From NCBI GenBank assembly GCA_030603695.1, contig JAUVXF010000003.1, positions 154,999 to 218,998 of the forward strand: 64,000 bases of DNA, given 5' to 3'. This DNA comes from Natronohydrobacter sp. (GTDB taxonomy: Bacteria; Pseudomonadota; Alphaproteobacteria; Rhodobacterales; Rhodobacteraceae). Within the stretch, counting starts at the first letter, position 1. Each line of letters starts with the position of its first letter. The notes under the pieces are model-generated. The model searched no databases, was not told the origin of the DNA, and saw nothing but the letters and a program-made list of their open reading frames with translations. A program made the translations under genes and the position numbers. Below are positions 55,075 to 64,000 of the stretch, in pieces.

Positions 55075-56247
55075 CTATAGCCCTGCCTGTGCGGCGATAT
55101 CGGCGGCGCGCTGGCGGCCGCGTTCGGTAGCCGATTTCAACTGCCCACAGGCAGCCATGATATCTTCGCCGCGCGGGGTTCGGATGGGGCTGGCATATCC
55201 TGCCTTGTGCACGATATCCGAAAACGCTTCTATCCGTGCCCAATCGGAACGCTGATAGGGCGCGCCGGGCCATTCATTGAACGGGATAAGATTGATCTTC
55301 GCAGGAATACCCGCAATCAGCTTCACCAGCCGCCGTGCATCTGCATCGGAATCATTCACATCCTTCAGCATGACATATTCAAACGTTATCCGTTCCGAAT
55401 TTGAAATCCGGGGATATTCGCGCAGCGCATCCAGCAAAGTCTGGATATTCCAACGCTTGTTGATGGGAACCAGCTTGTCGCGCACCTCGTCCGTGGTGGC
55501 GTGAAAGCTGATTGCCAGCAGACAGCCAATTTCTTGCGCCGTGCGCGCAATTTCCGGCACAACCCCGGATGTAGACAGCGTGATCCGGCGGCGCGAGATG
55601 GACAGGCCTTCGCCATCCATCACCACTTTCATCGCATCGCGCACATTGTCGAAATTATACAGCGGCTCTCCCATCCCCATCAGCACCACATTGCTGACAA
55701 GGCGCGTTTCATCCTTTGGCGCACCGGGCACAGGCCATTCGCCCAGATCATCGCGCGCGACCAGCACTTGCCCCACAATTTCGGCCGCTGTCAGGTTGCG
55801 CACCAGCTTTTGCGTGCCGGTATGGCAAAAGGAACAGGTCAGTGTGCAGCCAACCTGGCTGGAAATACAAAGGGTTCCACGGTTTTCTTCAGGTATGTAA
55901 ACCGCTTCCACCTCATGCCCACCAGCAATGCGCAGCAGATATTTGCGCGTGCCATCCTCGGAAATCTGGCGGGTGACAATCTCTGGCCGGGAAATCTGGA
56001 AATGACGCGCCAAGTCCGCGCGGTAGCCTTTGGCAAGATTTGTCATCGCCTCGAAATCCTGCGCGCCCCAATGGTATATCCATTGCCAGATCTGGCCCAC
56101 ACGCATTTTCGCCTGTCGCTCTGGCGTACCAATGGCCACCAGCGCCTCCAGAAGTTGCGGGCGGGTCAGGCCCACAAGATTGCGCTTGCCCTCTTCCGGC
56201 AATTTGCGCGGAATGGTCAGCACATCCTGAGTGATCGGAGCATCCAT
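55075..56247 (-). CDS. rlmN: 23S rRNA (adenine(2503)-C(2))-methyltransferase
   Basis: Radical SAM motif [23 protein letters not shown]; start at [10 protein letters not shown] because longer ORF start reads through a terminator hairpin. Confidence 0.95.
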   Translation of the reverse strand: MDAPITQDVLTIPRKLPEEGKRNLVGLTRPQLLEALVAIGTPERQAKMRVGQIWQWIYHWGAQDFEAMTNLAKGYRADLARHFQISRPEIVTRQISEDGTRKYLLRIAGGHEVEAVYIPEENRGTLCISSQVGCTLTCSFCHTGTQKLVRNLTAAEIVGQVLVARDDLGEWPVPGAPKDETRLVSNVVLMGMGEPLYNFDNVRDAMKVVMDGEGLSISRRRITLSTSGVVPEIARTAQEIGCLLAISFHATTDEVRDKLVPINKRWNIQTLLDALREYPRISNSERITFEYVMLKDVNDSDADARRLVKLIAGIPAKINLIPFNEWPGAPYQRSDWARIEAFSDIVHKAGYASPIRTPRGEDIMAACGQLKSATERGRQRAADIAAQAGL

Positions 56248-56290
56248 GCCTTTGGCCTCGTTTGGGAGAGTGTGATTTAGCATATAACAA

Positions 56291-56319
56291 ACCCGCCCGG
56301 CAATTACAGCCGGGCGGGT
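56291..56319 (-). terminator. Rho-independent terminator after ialB-like gene
   Basis: Perfect 11-bp stem ACCCGCCCGGC / GCCGGGCGGGT, loop of 7; minus-strand reading continues TTTGTTAT. Confidence 0.75.
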
Positions 56320-56342
56320 AGATTTTTGGCTGTTTTCTGACA

Positions 56343-56882
56343 TCAGCTTGCGCAGCGCCGCCCGGCCTCGTCAGATGCTGCACTAAAGCCAAAAAGCGAG
56401 AAGGTATCGCGTGTTGCTGTCCCGCGCGAAGAGCGCGCTGTCAAGACAGCCTCCGCCCCGCCACGCATGGCCGCGAAAATGCGCTGATCATCCTCTGGTG
56501 ATGCCGCCCAAGCCCATTCACCATCGACAAAAAGCTGAAATTCATTTGCGCCAATCGTCAGGCCCACGGTGGAATCGCCCGCAAAAGGATACCCCCCCGT
56601 GAAAGAAATTTCAGGCGCGCTGCCGCCCCCCCGATAGGTTGCAAACAGCAAGATATTGCCCCGGCGCACCTGCACGGGCTGCCCACCACGGGTATTCACC
56701 GTTTCGCGTGGCGCGGAAACTGCCCAGCATTCCTTCGGGCTTTCCTCGACAAAGACACTCCAATCGGTTTCCGCGGCTACGCGGTTGGTGCTTTCCTGCG
56801 CCTGTGCCATGCCAGATGCACCCAAGACCAAAATCAGCGCCGTGCTTGCAAGTGTCGTTCCGAAATACCGATGTAACGCCAT
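56343..56882 (-). CDS. Invasion-associated locus B (IalB) family protein
   Basis: Signal peptide; [28 protein letters not shown]...[27 protein letters not shown]. Confidence 0.82.
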   Translation of the reverse strand: MALHRYFGTTLASTALILVLGASGMAQAQESTNRVAAETDWSVFVEESPKECWAVSAPRETVNTRGGQPVQVRRGNILLFATYRGGGSAPEISFTGGYPFAGDSTVGLTIGANEFQLFVDGEWAWAASPEDDQRIFAAMRGGAEAVLTARSSRGTATRDTFSLFGFSAASDEAGRRCAS

Positions 56883-57049
56883 CTGCCCTCTGCCTCCAAT
56901 TGACCCGGCCCTGTTTTTGCGTCACGCATGGCTTGACGCGCGACTATCGGGCCTAACATCCCGTGTCTTATCGTGAAGCCAATGGAAATTCAAAGCCCTC
57001 TTGGCACGAAATCGCGCAGGCGTGAAAATTGCAGGGATTAAACTTCGAA

Positions 57050-58069
57050 ATGAGCGACAAAATGCCGAATTTTGGCACTGTAGATACAGGTGCCGTGCCG
57101 CTGATAGAGCTGTGGCGCGGCGATATTCTGGAAAGCCTGCATCGCGGCCATGCCGTTGTGATGCGCGACACGGGCGAGATTGTGGAAAGCTGGGGACGGC
57201 CTGACGCGCTGATCTATCCCCGATCAAGCTGCAAGATGGTGCAGGCGCTGCCCCTGCTGGAAACAGGCGCGGGGCGCGATCTGGAAAGCACGCATCTGGC
57301 ACTTGCCTGTGCCTCGCATCAGGGTGCGGCGATCCATGTAACGCGCGTGGCGCGGTGGCTGGGTGATCTGGGCTTGGGCGAAAGCGACCTGCGCTGCGGT
57401 TGTCAGGCCGCAGAGGATATCCCGGAGCGCGAGCGCCTTGCCCGCGCAGGTGAAACCGCCTGCCAGTTGCACAATAACTGTTCGGGCAAACATGCCGGAT
57501 TTCTGACGTTGAACAGGCATTTGGGGGGGGATGCGGAATATGTCTTGCCCGATCACCCCGTGCAAATGGCCGTGCGCGCCGCATTCGAAGAGGTGACGGG
57601 CCTTCCCTCTCCCGGATACGGGATTGACGGGTGTTCAGCCCCGAATTTCGCCACAGCGCTTTCGGGGCTTGGGCTTGCCATGGCGCAGTTTGCCGGCGCG
57701 TCAGAAAGCGGCGATGCCCGCGCGCGCGCGATGGTGGCGCTGCGCAGCGCCATGATGCAGCATCCCGAACTGGTAGCAGGCGAAATCCGCGCCTGTACCG
57801 ATCTGATGCGCGCACTGAACGGTCGCGCCGCCGTTAAAACCGGCGCTGAAGCCGTATTTGTGGCAATCTTGCCCCAAGAGCGTTTGGGAATTGCGCTAAA
57901 GATCGTAGATGGCGGGGTGCGCGCGGCAGAGGCGGCCATCACCGCACTGTTGATTCGCCATGCCGGGCTGGATGCCACGCACCCAGTCGCACAGCGCTAT
58001 CTGGGGCCGCAACTGAACCGGCGCGCGATAGTGACAGGGGCTATCCGCACCGCACCGGGATTTGTGTGA
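57050..58069 (+). CDS. Asparaginase (type resembling Rhizobium AnsA / asparaginase II family)
   Basis: VPLIELWRGDILESLHRGHAVV; CSGKHAGFL; GYGIDGCSAPNFATAL. Confidence 0.88.
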   Translation: MSDKMPNFGTVDTGAVPLIELWRGDILESLHRGHAVVMRDTGEIVESWGRPDALIYPRSSCKMVQALPLLETGAGRDLESTHLALACASHQGAAIHVTRVARWLGDLGLGESDLRCGCQAAEDIPERERLARAGETACQLHNNCSGKHAGFLTLNRHLGGDAEYVLPDHPVQMAVRAAFEEVTGLPSPGYGIDGCSAPNFATALSGLGLAMAQFAGASESGDARARAMVALRSAMMQHPELVAGEIRACTDLMRALNGRAAVKTGAEAVFVAILPQERLGIALKIVDGGVRAAEAAITALLIRHAGLDATHPVAQRYLGPQLNRRAIVTGAIRTAPGFV

Positions 58070-58153
58070 CAGATATGTGATTGCGCAAAACTTGGGCGAT
58101 TGCGGCGCATGGGGTTTCCCAAAGGGCCGCGCTTCGCTAAGCCAAGTTAAGCC

Positions 58154-58429
58154 ATGTATCATGAGAGGGAGATAGCCGTGTTCAAGTTTTTGTTTGGCAA
58201 CAAGGCCAGTGCGCCAGAAATCAAGCGCGAAACCCAGCGCGAAACACTTGTGCGGGCGCAGCGCGAGATTAACGAAATTTTGGCCACCCTGTCGCCCAAG
58301 CCAAAGATCACGCTTTACCCCGAAGAAGGCACGTTCACAATCGAGCTGCCCGAACAAATGCCCGACGAAGCCAAGGCCCTGCCCGCGCCAAAGCCGGCCA
58401 CACCCCCGGAACCGCCCAAAACATCCTGA
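58154..58429 (+). CDS. Small conserved hypothetical protein
   Basis: MFKFLFGNKASAPEIKRETQRETLVRAQREINEILATLSPKPKITLYPEEGTFTIELPEQMPDEAK; GTG at 58178 is an alternative start. Confidence 0.65.
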   Translation: MYHEREIAVFKFLFGNKASAPEIKRETQRETLVRAQREINEILATLSPKPKITLYPEEGTFTIELPEQMPDEAKALPAPKPATPPEPPKTS

Positions 58430-58454
58430 ACGGGCGCTTCCCTTCCCCCAAAGC

Positions 58455-58490
58455 AAAACCGCCCGCAAGATGTTGCGGGCGGTTTTTTGT
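58455..58490. terminator. Bidirectional Rho-independent terminator between convergent genes
   Basis: AAAACCGCCCGCAAGATGTTGCGGGCGGTTTTTT: 10-bp GC stem flanked by A-run and T-run. Confidence 0.9.
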
Positions 58491-58504
58491 TCTTTGTCCA
58501 GCGA

Positions 58505-58984
58505 TTAACGCTTGGAGAACTGGAAGCTGCGGCGAGCTTTGGCCTTGCCGTATTTCTTCCGCTCTACCACGCGGCTGTCGCGGGTCAGGAAGCCTGCCGC
58601 TTTCAATGCGCCGCGAAGCGCGGGGTCATAAAGCTGCAACGCTTTGGAAATGCCGTGCTTTACCGCACCTGCCTGACCAGAAAGCCCACCACCCTTAACG
58701 GTGGCATGCACATCAAACTGATCCACAACACCGGCCACTTGGAACGGCTGGCGCAGGATCATTTGCAGCACGGGGCGTGCGAAATACGCGTTGATTTCTT
58801 TGCCGTTGACAGTGACCTTGCCGGAACCGGGCTTGATCCAGACGCGGGCAACTGCATCCTTGCGTTTGCCGGTTGCATAGGCGCGGCCCAACGCGTCGCG
58901 CACAGGCTCACGCGGTGCTTCAACTTCGGCTGCGGGTGTTACGACCGATTTCAGATCGTCGAGGGTTTTGAGATCTTCAGCCAT
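58505..58984 (-). CDS. rpsI: 30S ribosomal protein S9
   Basis: [28 protein letters not shown]-terminal [16 protein letters not shown]. Confidence 0.97.
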   Translation of the reverse strand: MAEDLKTLDDLKSVVTPAAEVEAPREPVRDALGRAYATGKRKDAVARVWIKPGSGKVTVNGKEINAYFARPVLQMILRQPFQVAGVVDQFDVHATVKGGGLSGQAGAVKHGISKALQLYDPALRGALKAAGFLTRDSRVVERKKYGKAKARRSFQFSKR

Positions 58985-58986
58985 GA

Positions 58987-59448
58987 TCATGCACTCCGCG
59001 TGTTTTTCTTGTTCATCGCGCGCAGATCCAGCACATCAGGCTGCTGTGCCTCGTGCGGATGCTCTGTGCCGGCATAGACGCGCAGATGTGTCATTTGCTG
59101 GCGCGACAGCGGCCCACCGGGCAGCATGCGCTTGACAGCCTGCATGACCACACGCTCTGGGAAGCGGCCTTCGAGGATCTGGCCGGTTGTGCGCGACTTG
59201 ATCCCACCGGGATAGCCGGTGTGCCAGTAATTTGGTTTGTTGCGCTTGTTGCCGGTCAGCTGCACCTTGTCTGCATTGATCACGATGACATTGTCACCCA
59301 TGTCCAAATGCGGGGTGAAGCTGGCCTTGTGCTTGCCGCGCAGGCGCATGGCGATGATCGAGGCAAGACGGCCCAGAACGATACCTTCGGCATCGATCAG
59401 GATCCATTTCTTCTCGATCTCTCCGGCTTTGAGAGAGTAGGTTTTCAT
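58987..59448 (-). CDS. rplM: 50S ribosomal protein L13
   Basis: [48 protein letters not shown]. Confidence 0.97.
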   Translation of the reverse strand: MKTYSLKAGEIEKKWILIDAEGIVLGRLASIIAMRLRGKHKASFTPHLDMGDNVIVINADKVQLTGNKRNKPNYWHTGYPGGIKSRTTGQILEGRFPERVVMQAVKRMLPGGPLSRQQMTHLRVYAGTEHPHEAQQPDVLDLRAMNKKNTRSA

Positions 59449-59582
59449 ATCAAGACCCTTGAGAATGGGAGAAAGAACCGCCGGGCAACCCCTGCGGGAT
59501 GTGCGCTTTCTAACGATTTCGCGGCGCAGGTCAAGCGGGCAATGGCCATATTATGACAGTTAAATCAATGGCTTAAAATTTA

Positions 59583-59596
59583 GGTATTATAATACC
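59583..59596. other. Perfect AT-rich palindrome in rplM upstream region
   Basis: GGTATTATAATACC. Confidence 0.6.
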
Positions 59597-59631
59597 CCAT
59601 ATATTTCCTGATTTCCGGCCATCGCAGACGC

Positions 59632-60420
59632 CTAGCGCAGCCGTGGCGGGCGCTTGGGGTCGGTGCCGGGGGCGGCAGGGGGTGTGTCAGTTTGCACCAC
59701 AGGCTGTGGCAGATCAAAGCGCAGGCCCACGCGCGCGCATTCCGCCGCGCGCGCGTCATCCGCTGTCAGAAAGGTGACATCCAGCATCCCGGCCTCGACC
59801 CCGGAAAAGCCAAGCGCCGCCTGCACCGCGCGCGCAAGCGCGCTATCGGCACCGGGCGCGGCATCTATGAAGGCCAGCATATGCCCGCGCGCGCCACTTT
59901 CATAGGCCACGCCCACCAGATAGGCCATGCGCGCCAGCCCCTCCATGCGTGCAAGGCGCTGATCCAGCGCAATAAGCAGCGCTTCTGGCAATCCTTTGGG
60001 GGCATGAAGCGCAGAAATGCGCGTGCTCAGTTCTTCGGGGCGCTCTGAGATCATTTGCGCCAACCAATCCACAATCTCTGGCGGCAACAAGCGTGAAGAT
60101 GGCGCAACCCCCAAATTCAGCCCTACCCCCAAATTCGCGCCCGCCAGCATTTCAATCAGCGCACGCCCCGGCATTGCGGCATAGGGGGCAGCAAGGCCCG
60201 TAAACTCTGTCAGCCGCGATTCCAGATCAAAAGCCAGCACCAGCGGGCCATCTTCCAGATCAAAGACTTTGGGTGTCAGCGTGTCGCCAGTCGCCTCATG
60301 CTCTAGCAGCAGCACGATTTCGGCCTCTATCAGCCGTGCATAATAGCGCAGGCGCAGCGCACCATCATCTGGTGCAGCCTCACACTCTGCCCAAGCCTGA
60401 TCCAACAGGGTTTGTGTCAT
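59632..60420 (-). CDS. SseB-like protein
   Basis: MTQTLLDQAWAECEAAPDDGALRLRYYARLIEAEIVLLLE...VFDLEDGPLVLAFDLESRLTEFTG. Confidence 0.75.
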   Translation of the reverse strand: MTQTLLDQAWAECEAAPDDGALRLRYYARLIEAEIVLLLEHEATGDTLTPKVFDLEDGPLVLAFDLESRLTEFTGLAAPYAAMPGRALIEMLAGANLGVGLNLGVAPSSRLLPPEIVDWLAQMISERPEELSTRISALHAPKGLPEALLIALDQRLARMEGLARMAYLVGVAYESGARGHMLAFIDAAPGADSALARAVQAALGFSGVEAGMLDVTFLTADDARAAECARVGLRFDLPQPVVQTDTPPAAPGTDPKRPPRLR

Positions 60421-60767
60421 GTTGCGCCCCTTCTTGTGCCCGCTTGCAGCTAAGGCGCGGGGCATGAATTGGCAAGATGGGGGCGCATGTTTATCGCCGC
60501 CATGCAGGCACGGCCGCGCCCTGCGGGAAAAGATTTAAGAAAATGCCTGCCAATGTTGAAATAAGGCGATAATTTTTCCCTTCAATGAGAAGATTGGAAC
60601 GTCTTCCCAAGATACAAGCAGACTGGGAACATATAGCCCCTTAATCGGGTGATGGCGAAATTTCCGCCGCCCCGCGCTGCGCCATGCAAGGCTGTGCACC
60701 CTTGCGCGATGCACGTGGCCGCTATAGCTCCGCCTCAACACCGCCTCGCATTGCAAGGAGAAACCCA

Positions 60768-61700
60768 ATGCTGCGCACCGCTATTCTAAGCCTGTCTGCC
60801 GCCACCCTGCCCTTCGCCGCCTTCGCAACCCCCCAAGGCTGGGGCCCTTTGTTGGAGCCTGCGGAACTGGCAGCCATTTTGGATGCTGAAGATAACCTGC
60901 GCATCATCCATGTCAGCGGCGATTTTGATGCAGGCCATATCCCCGGCGCGGCGTTTTCGGCCTATGCCAATTGGCGCGGTGGCCCCGCCAATCCCGGTGC
61001 ATTGCTGGCACCTGAAACCTATGCCGCAGAGGCCGCGCGCCTTGGGATCAATGCCGATACCCCTGTGGTGATCGTGCATTCCGGCGCAAACCCAACCGAT
61101 ATGGGCACTGCTGCGCGGGTATACTGGACGCTGAAATCATTGGGCGTGCAGGATCTGGCGCTGCTCAATGGCGGGTTCGAGGCATGGAGCGCGGCGCAAT
61201 TGCCTGTCTCCACCACTGCCGCCGAAATCGCGCCTTCTGAATTTACAGGCAACTGGACAACGGATTGGTATATCTCCACCGCCGAAGTGGCAGAGCTGGT
61301 AGAGCGCGGCGAAGCCCGCCTGATTGACAGCCGTCCCGAAGGATTTTTTGAAGGGATCACATGGTCAATCGCCCGCCCCGGCACAGTGCGCGGCGCCGAA
61401 AATGTGGCTTTTGCCGATTTCTTTGAGGGCAATCGCATGGTCAGCGCAGAGCAGGCGCGCGCGGTCGCACAGGCCAACGGGCTGGAAGATGCGCCGATCA
61501 CAGTGTCTTTCTGCAATACAGGGCATTGGGCCGCGATCAACTGGTTTGCCCTGTCGGAACTGGCCGGGGTTGAAAACACCCGCCTTTATGCCGAAAGCAT
61601 GGCCGAATATGCCGCCCAGGGCCATGCGCTGGATAACGAACCAAGCCGCGTTGCCTATCTGTGGCTATCCACCAAGCGCTGGGTGGAAGGACTGTTCTAA
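60768..61700 (+). CDS. Secreted two-domain rhodanese (sulfurtransferase)
   Basis: Signal peptide MLRTAILSLSAATLPFAAFA; two rhodanese domains; N-domain loop HSGANPTDMG (Ser), C-domain loop CNTGHWA (Cys). Confidence 0.9.
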   Translation: MLRTAILSLSAATLPFAAFATPQGWGPLLEPAELAAILDAEDNLRIIHVSGDFDAGHIPGAAFSAYANWRGGPANPGALLAPETYAAEAARLGINADTPVVIVHSGANPTDMGTAARVYWTLKSLGVQDLALLNGGFEAWSAAQLPVSTTAAEIAPSEFTGNWTTDWYISTAEVAELVERGEARLIDSRPEGFFEGITWSIARPGTVRGAENVAFADFFEGNRMVSAEQARAVAQANGLEDAPITVSFCNTGHWAAINWFALSELAGVENTRLYAESMAEYAAQGHALDNEPSRVAYLWLSTKRWVEGLF

Positions 61701-61729
61701 AGCCGCAAATCCTGCGCATACTCCTTCTG

Positions 61730-61754
61730 GCCGCGCGCGACATTCGCGCGCGGC
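61730..61754. other. Intercistronic stem-loop between rhodanese and YeeE genes
   Basis: GCCGCGCGCGA-CAT-TCGCGCGCGGC perfect 11-bp stem. Confidence 0.75.
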
Positions 61755-61783
61755 ACATCTTTGATCTGGAAAGGCCCATACTC

Positions 61784-62899
61784 ATGGTGTTGCAACGTGC
61801 ATCTGTTGTTCTGGTTGCGCTTGGCTTTCTTGGCTTTGCGTTTCTGATGGCTGGCCCGCGTGCGGGGCTGTTGGTGCTTGTGGGGCTTGGCTTTGGCCTT
61901 GTGCTGGAAGGGTTGCGTTTTGGCTTTGCCGGGCCATGGCGGTTGATTGTGACAGATCGCGACGGGCGCGGCGTGCTGGCGCAACTGATCGCGATTGCCC
62001 TTGTTGCGGCTGTGGCCTTTCCTTTGCTGGCAGCCAATGGGGCAGAACTGGCCCCGGCCCATGCCCCTGTTGGCCTTGCCATGATCCTTGGTGCATTCAT
62101 TTTTGGCGCGGCAATGCAGATTGTCATGGGCTGCGGCTCTGGCACGCTGGTGAATGCGGGCAGCGGCAATCTGGTGGGGTTGCTGGCACTCTTTGGCTTT
62201 ATCGCGGGCAGTTTCGCAGGCACATTGCATCTTGGCTGGTGGGTGGGCTTGGGCAGTTTGCCCACAGTCTCCATGCAAGGTGTTTTCGGCGACAATCTGG
62301 GGCTGGTGGTCACATTGGCCGGGCTTGGACTGGTGGCGGCGCTGACGATCTATCACGCCGCCCCCGGCAAACGCCTGCCGCCCCGGCGGCTGTGGATTGC
62401 GGCGGCGCTGATTGCGCTGCTGGCGCTGGCCAATCTGGTGATTGCGGGCCAGCCTTGGGGCATTGTTTACGGCCTTGGGCTATGGGGCGCTAAAGTGGCG
62501 CAGGCTGGCGGGGCCGATCTGGCGCAAAGCGCATTCTGGGCCGCGCCGGGCAATGCCGAACGGTTGGCGGCCTCTGTTCTGACAGATGTAACATCGCTGA
62601 CCAATATTGGCCTGTTGATCGGGGCTTTTGCTATAATGCGCTGGCGCGCACAGCCCGGAGCACAAACCCAAGCCCTTACGCTTGGGTCTTATGGCGGGGT
62701 GGTGCTGGCGGCGCTGGTGCTGGGATATTCTGCGCGCATGGCCTTTGGCTGCAATGTGGGGGCATTTTTCAGCGGCATTTCCACAGGTTCGGTGCATGGC
62801 TGGGTCTGGATGGTAGCAGCATTCGCTGGCTCTGTTATCGGGATAAAACTGCGCGCATGGGTGTTGCGCCCTGCCGCAGCGCAAGGGGTGGCAGCATGA
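61784..62899 (+). CDS. YeeE/YedE family (TsuA-like) thiosulfate/sulfur transporter
   Basis: IQMVMGCGSGT-type motif (QIVMGCGSGTLVNAGSGN) and MAFGCNVGAFFSGISTGSVHGWVW; polytopic. Confidence 0.88.
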   Translation: MVLQRASVVLVALGFLGFAFLMAGPRAGLLVLVGLGFGLVLEGLRFGFAGPWRLIVTDRDGRGVLAQLIAIALVAAVAFPLLAANGAELAPAHAPVGLAMILGAFIFGAAMQIVMGCGSGTLVNAGSGNLVGLLALFGFIAGSFAGTLHLGWWVGLGSLPTVSMQGVFGDNLGLVVTLAGLGLVAALTIYHAAPGKRLPPRRLWIAAALIALLALANLVIAGQPWGIVYGLGLWGAKVAQAGGADLAQSAFWAAPGNAERLAASVLTDVTSLTNIGLLIGAFAIMRWRAQPGAQTQALTLGSYGGVVLAALVLGYSARMAFGCNVGAFFSGISTGSVHGWVWMVAAFAGSVIGIKLRAWVLRPAAAQGVAA

Positions 62900-63069
62900 G
62901 CGCGCGCATCTCTCGGCCTGTGGTTGGGTTTCTTGCCTTGCTGAGCATCGCGCTGATCTTGGCGGTTGATCTGGCAACAAGCGCGCCGCCAGACCTGTTT
63001 TCCGCACCACCCGCATTTGCGCTTGGTTCTGGCCAGGCACCGGGCGGGGCGCATTGCTCTGGCAGCTAA
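62896..63069 (+). CDS. 57-aa membrane/secreted peptide, translationally coupled to YeeE gene
   Basis: MSARISRPVVGFLALLSIALILAVDLATSAPPDLFSAPPAFALGSGQAPGGAHCSGS; ATG overlaps YeeE TGA. Confidence 0.55.
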   Translation: MSARISRPVVGFLALLSIALILAVDLATSAPPDLFSAPPAFALGSGQAPGGAHCSGS

Positions 63070-63315
63070 TACCGCGACGCGAGGGCAAGATAGCCTGAGC
63101 AACAGGCCGGGGCCACCAAAGCACCGCAGCCCCTTGCTGCGCGGCTTTGCGCGGCTGCGACATCTTCTGCCCCTTGGCAACCCTTTGCCGCCGCAGCATC
63201 TGGACGACACACAGCTTTGCGTTGCTGCCACGCACAAGGCGCACTTCCTTCTGGCCCTGAGCGGTGCTTTCGGTTTACCCTTGCCCCCGGAAAGCATGAC
63301 CAGAAGGAGCCTTGG

Positions 63316-63894
63316 ATGCGTGCCCTATTTATAACCCTTCCTGCGGCGCTTGCACTGGCAGCCTGTGTCGAAGTTGATATGTCCGTGGATGTGCTGGGCG
63401 AAGATGAAGCCCGCCTGACGGGCTTTATGCAGATGGAACGCCAGATGTTCGAGATGTCGGGCGGGGATGCCACGTTTTGCAACCCCGATGATGGCGGCAC
63501 TTTCGTTCTGACAGAAACCCATGCCCGCTGCGAGTTTGATCAAACCGGCACATTTGCCGAGATCATGCAATCTGACAGCGAAAGCGATGCACCTACCGAT
63601 TTGCAGGGCGAACTGACATATCTGGGCGAAAACCGGGTGCGTGCCTTTCTGCCCCTGTCCAGCATGACCAACGACATGGCAGAGATAGAGGACGACCCCC
63701 AAATGCTGGCCATGATGCGCCAGATGTTTGCGGGCATGTCCATTACCTTCACCATTCAGGGGCGCGAGATTGAAAGCTCTACCGCCACGATTTCCGAAGA
63801 TGGCACGCGTGCAACAGTTGTCATGGGCGTAGAGGATTTGATCGCGCCCACCACGCAGCGCATGACGGATTTCGAAACCATCGTGAAATTCTGA
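63316..63894 (+). CDS. Hypothetical lipoprotein
   Basis: MRALFITLPAALALAACVEVDMSVDVLGEDEARLTGFMQM lipobox; acidic, Met-rich. Confidence 0.78.
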   Translation: MRALFITLPAALALAACVEVDMSVDVLGEDEARLTGFMQMERQMFEMSGGDATFCNPDDGGTFVLTETHARCEFDQTGTFAEIMQSDSESDAPTDLQGELTYLGENRVRAFLPLSSMTNDMAEIEDDPQMLAMMRQMFAGMSITFTIQGREIESSTATISEDGTRATVVMGVEDLIAPTTQRMTDFETIVKF

Positions 63895-63900
63895 AAACCT

Positions 63901-63930
63901 GCCGCGCGGGCCCTATGTGGGCCGCGCGGC
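63901..63930. terminator. Putative terminator-like hairpin after hypothetical lipoprotein gene
   Basis: GCCGCGCGGGCCC-TATGT-GGGCCGCGCGGC stem with one bulge; no clear T-run. Confidence 0.45.
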
Positions 63931-64000
63931 GCGTAGGGCTATTGCTGAGGCGCGCGACAGTAAGCCACAAGCGCGAGGGGTGTGGGGTGTTTTTGAGAGG

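Noticed and set aside
55075-56343. 422-aa extended RlmN start
   Set aside because: The extension reads through a strong terminator hairpin at 56291-56319; start at 56247 is more plausible.
60535-60768. 77-aa minus-strand ORF in rhodanese promoter region
   Set aside because: Lies in a divergent regulatory spacer, no motif, overlaps the probable rhodanese leader.
61661-62899. 412-aa extended YeeE ORF start
   Set aside because: The extension runs through the rhodanese stop and an intercistronic hairpin; start at 61784 fits better.
63070-63315. Possible structured RNA between the 57-aa ORF and the lipoprotein gene
   Set aside because: Only weak local GC-rich pairings; no long stem or family resemblance strong enough to call.

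Overview
GC-rich chromosomal window that looks like an alphaproteobacterium of the Rhodobacteraceae/Paracoccaceae type (assignment from gene content and protein character only; no search was run). It is mostly core and metabolic genes. In order: N-terminus of a CopA-type Cu+ ATPase (truncated by the window edge) with a CueR-like operator; photolyase; RNase R; GNAT; DapE; LpxD; flavin reductase; a BciA-like divinyl chlorophyllide 8-vinyl reductase (implies a phototroph or its descendant); TRAP-TAXI transporter; ScpAB; riboflavin synthase; a compact KpsS / polysaccharide-export / KpsC capsule block; a complete 14-subunit complex I operon (nuoA-N) with three interspersed small accessory ORFs, followed by birA-coaX-rnj; a leucine/isovalerate (liu) catabolic cluster; nucleoside hydrolase; OxyR; GuaB; IspH; RNase HI; TRIC-like channel; RlmN; IalB-like protein; asparaginase; L13/S9; SseB-like protein; and a secreted rhodanese + YeeE/YedE transporter + 57-aa peptide module. 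I saw no rRNA, tRNA, CRISPR array, IS element or prophage. The best leads are regulatory or small-ORF observations: a PpsR/CrtJ-type TGT-N12-ACA dyad in front of bciA, a TGAAC-N4-GTTCA dyad in front of ivd, the rhodanese/YeeE/small Cys peptide module, the accessory ORFs and extended NuoE in the nuo operon, and several strong unexplained inverted repeats. I found no clear evidence of a large undescribed system.
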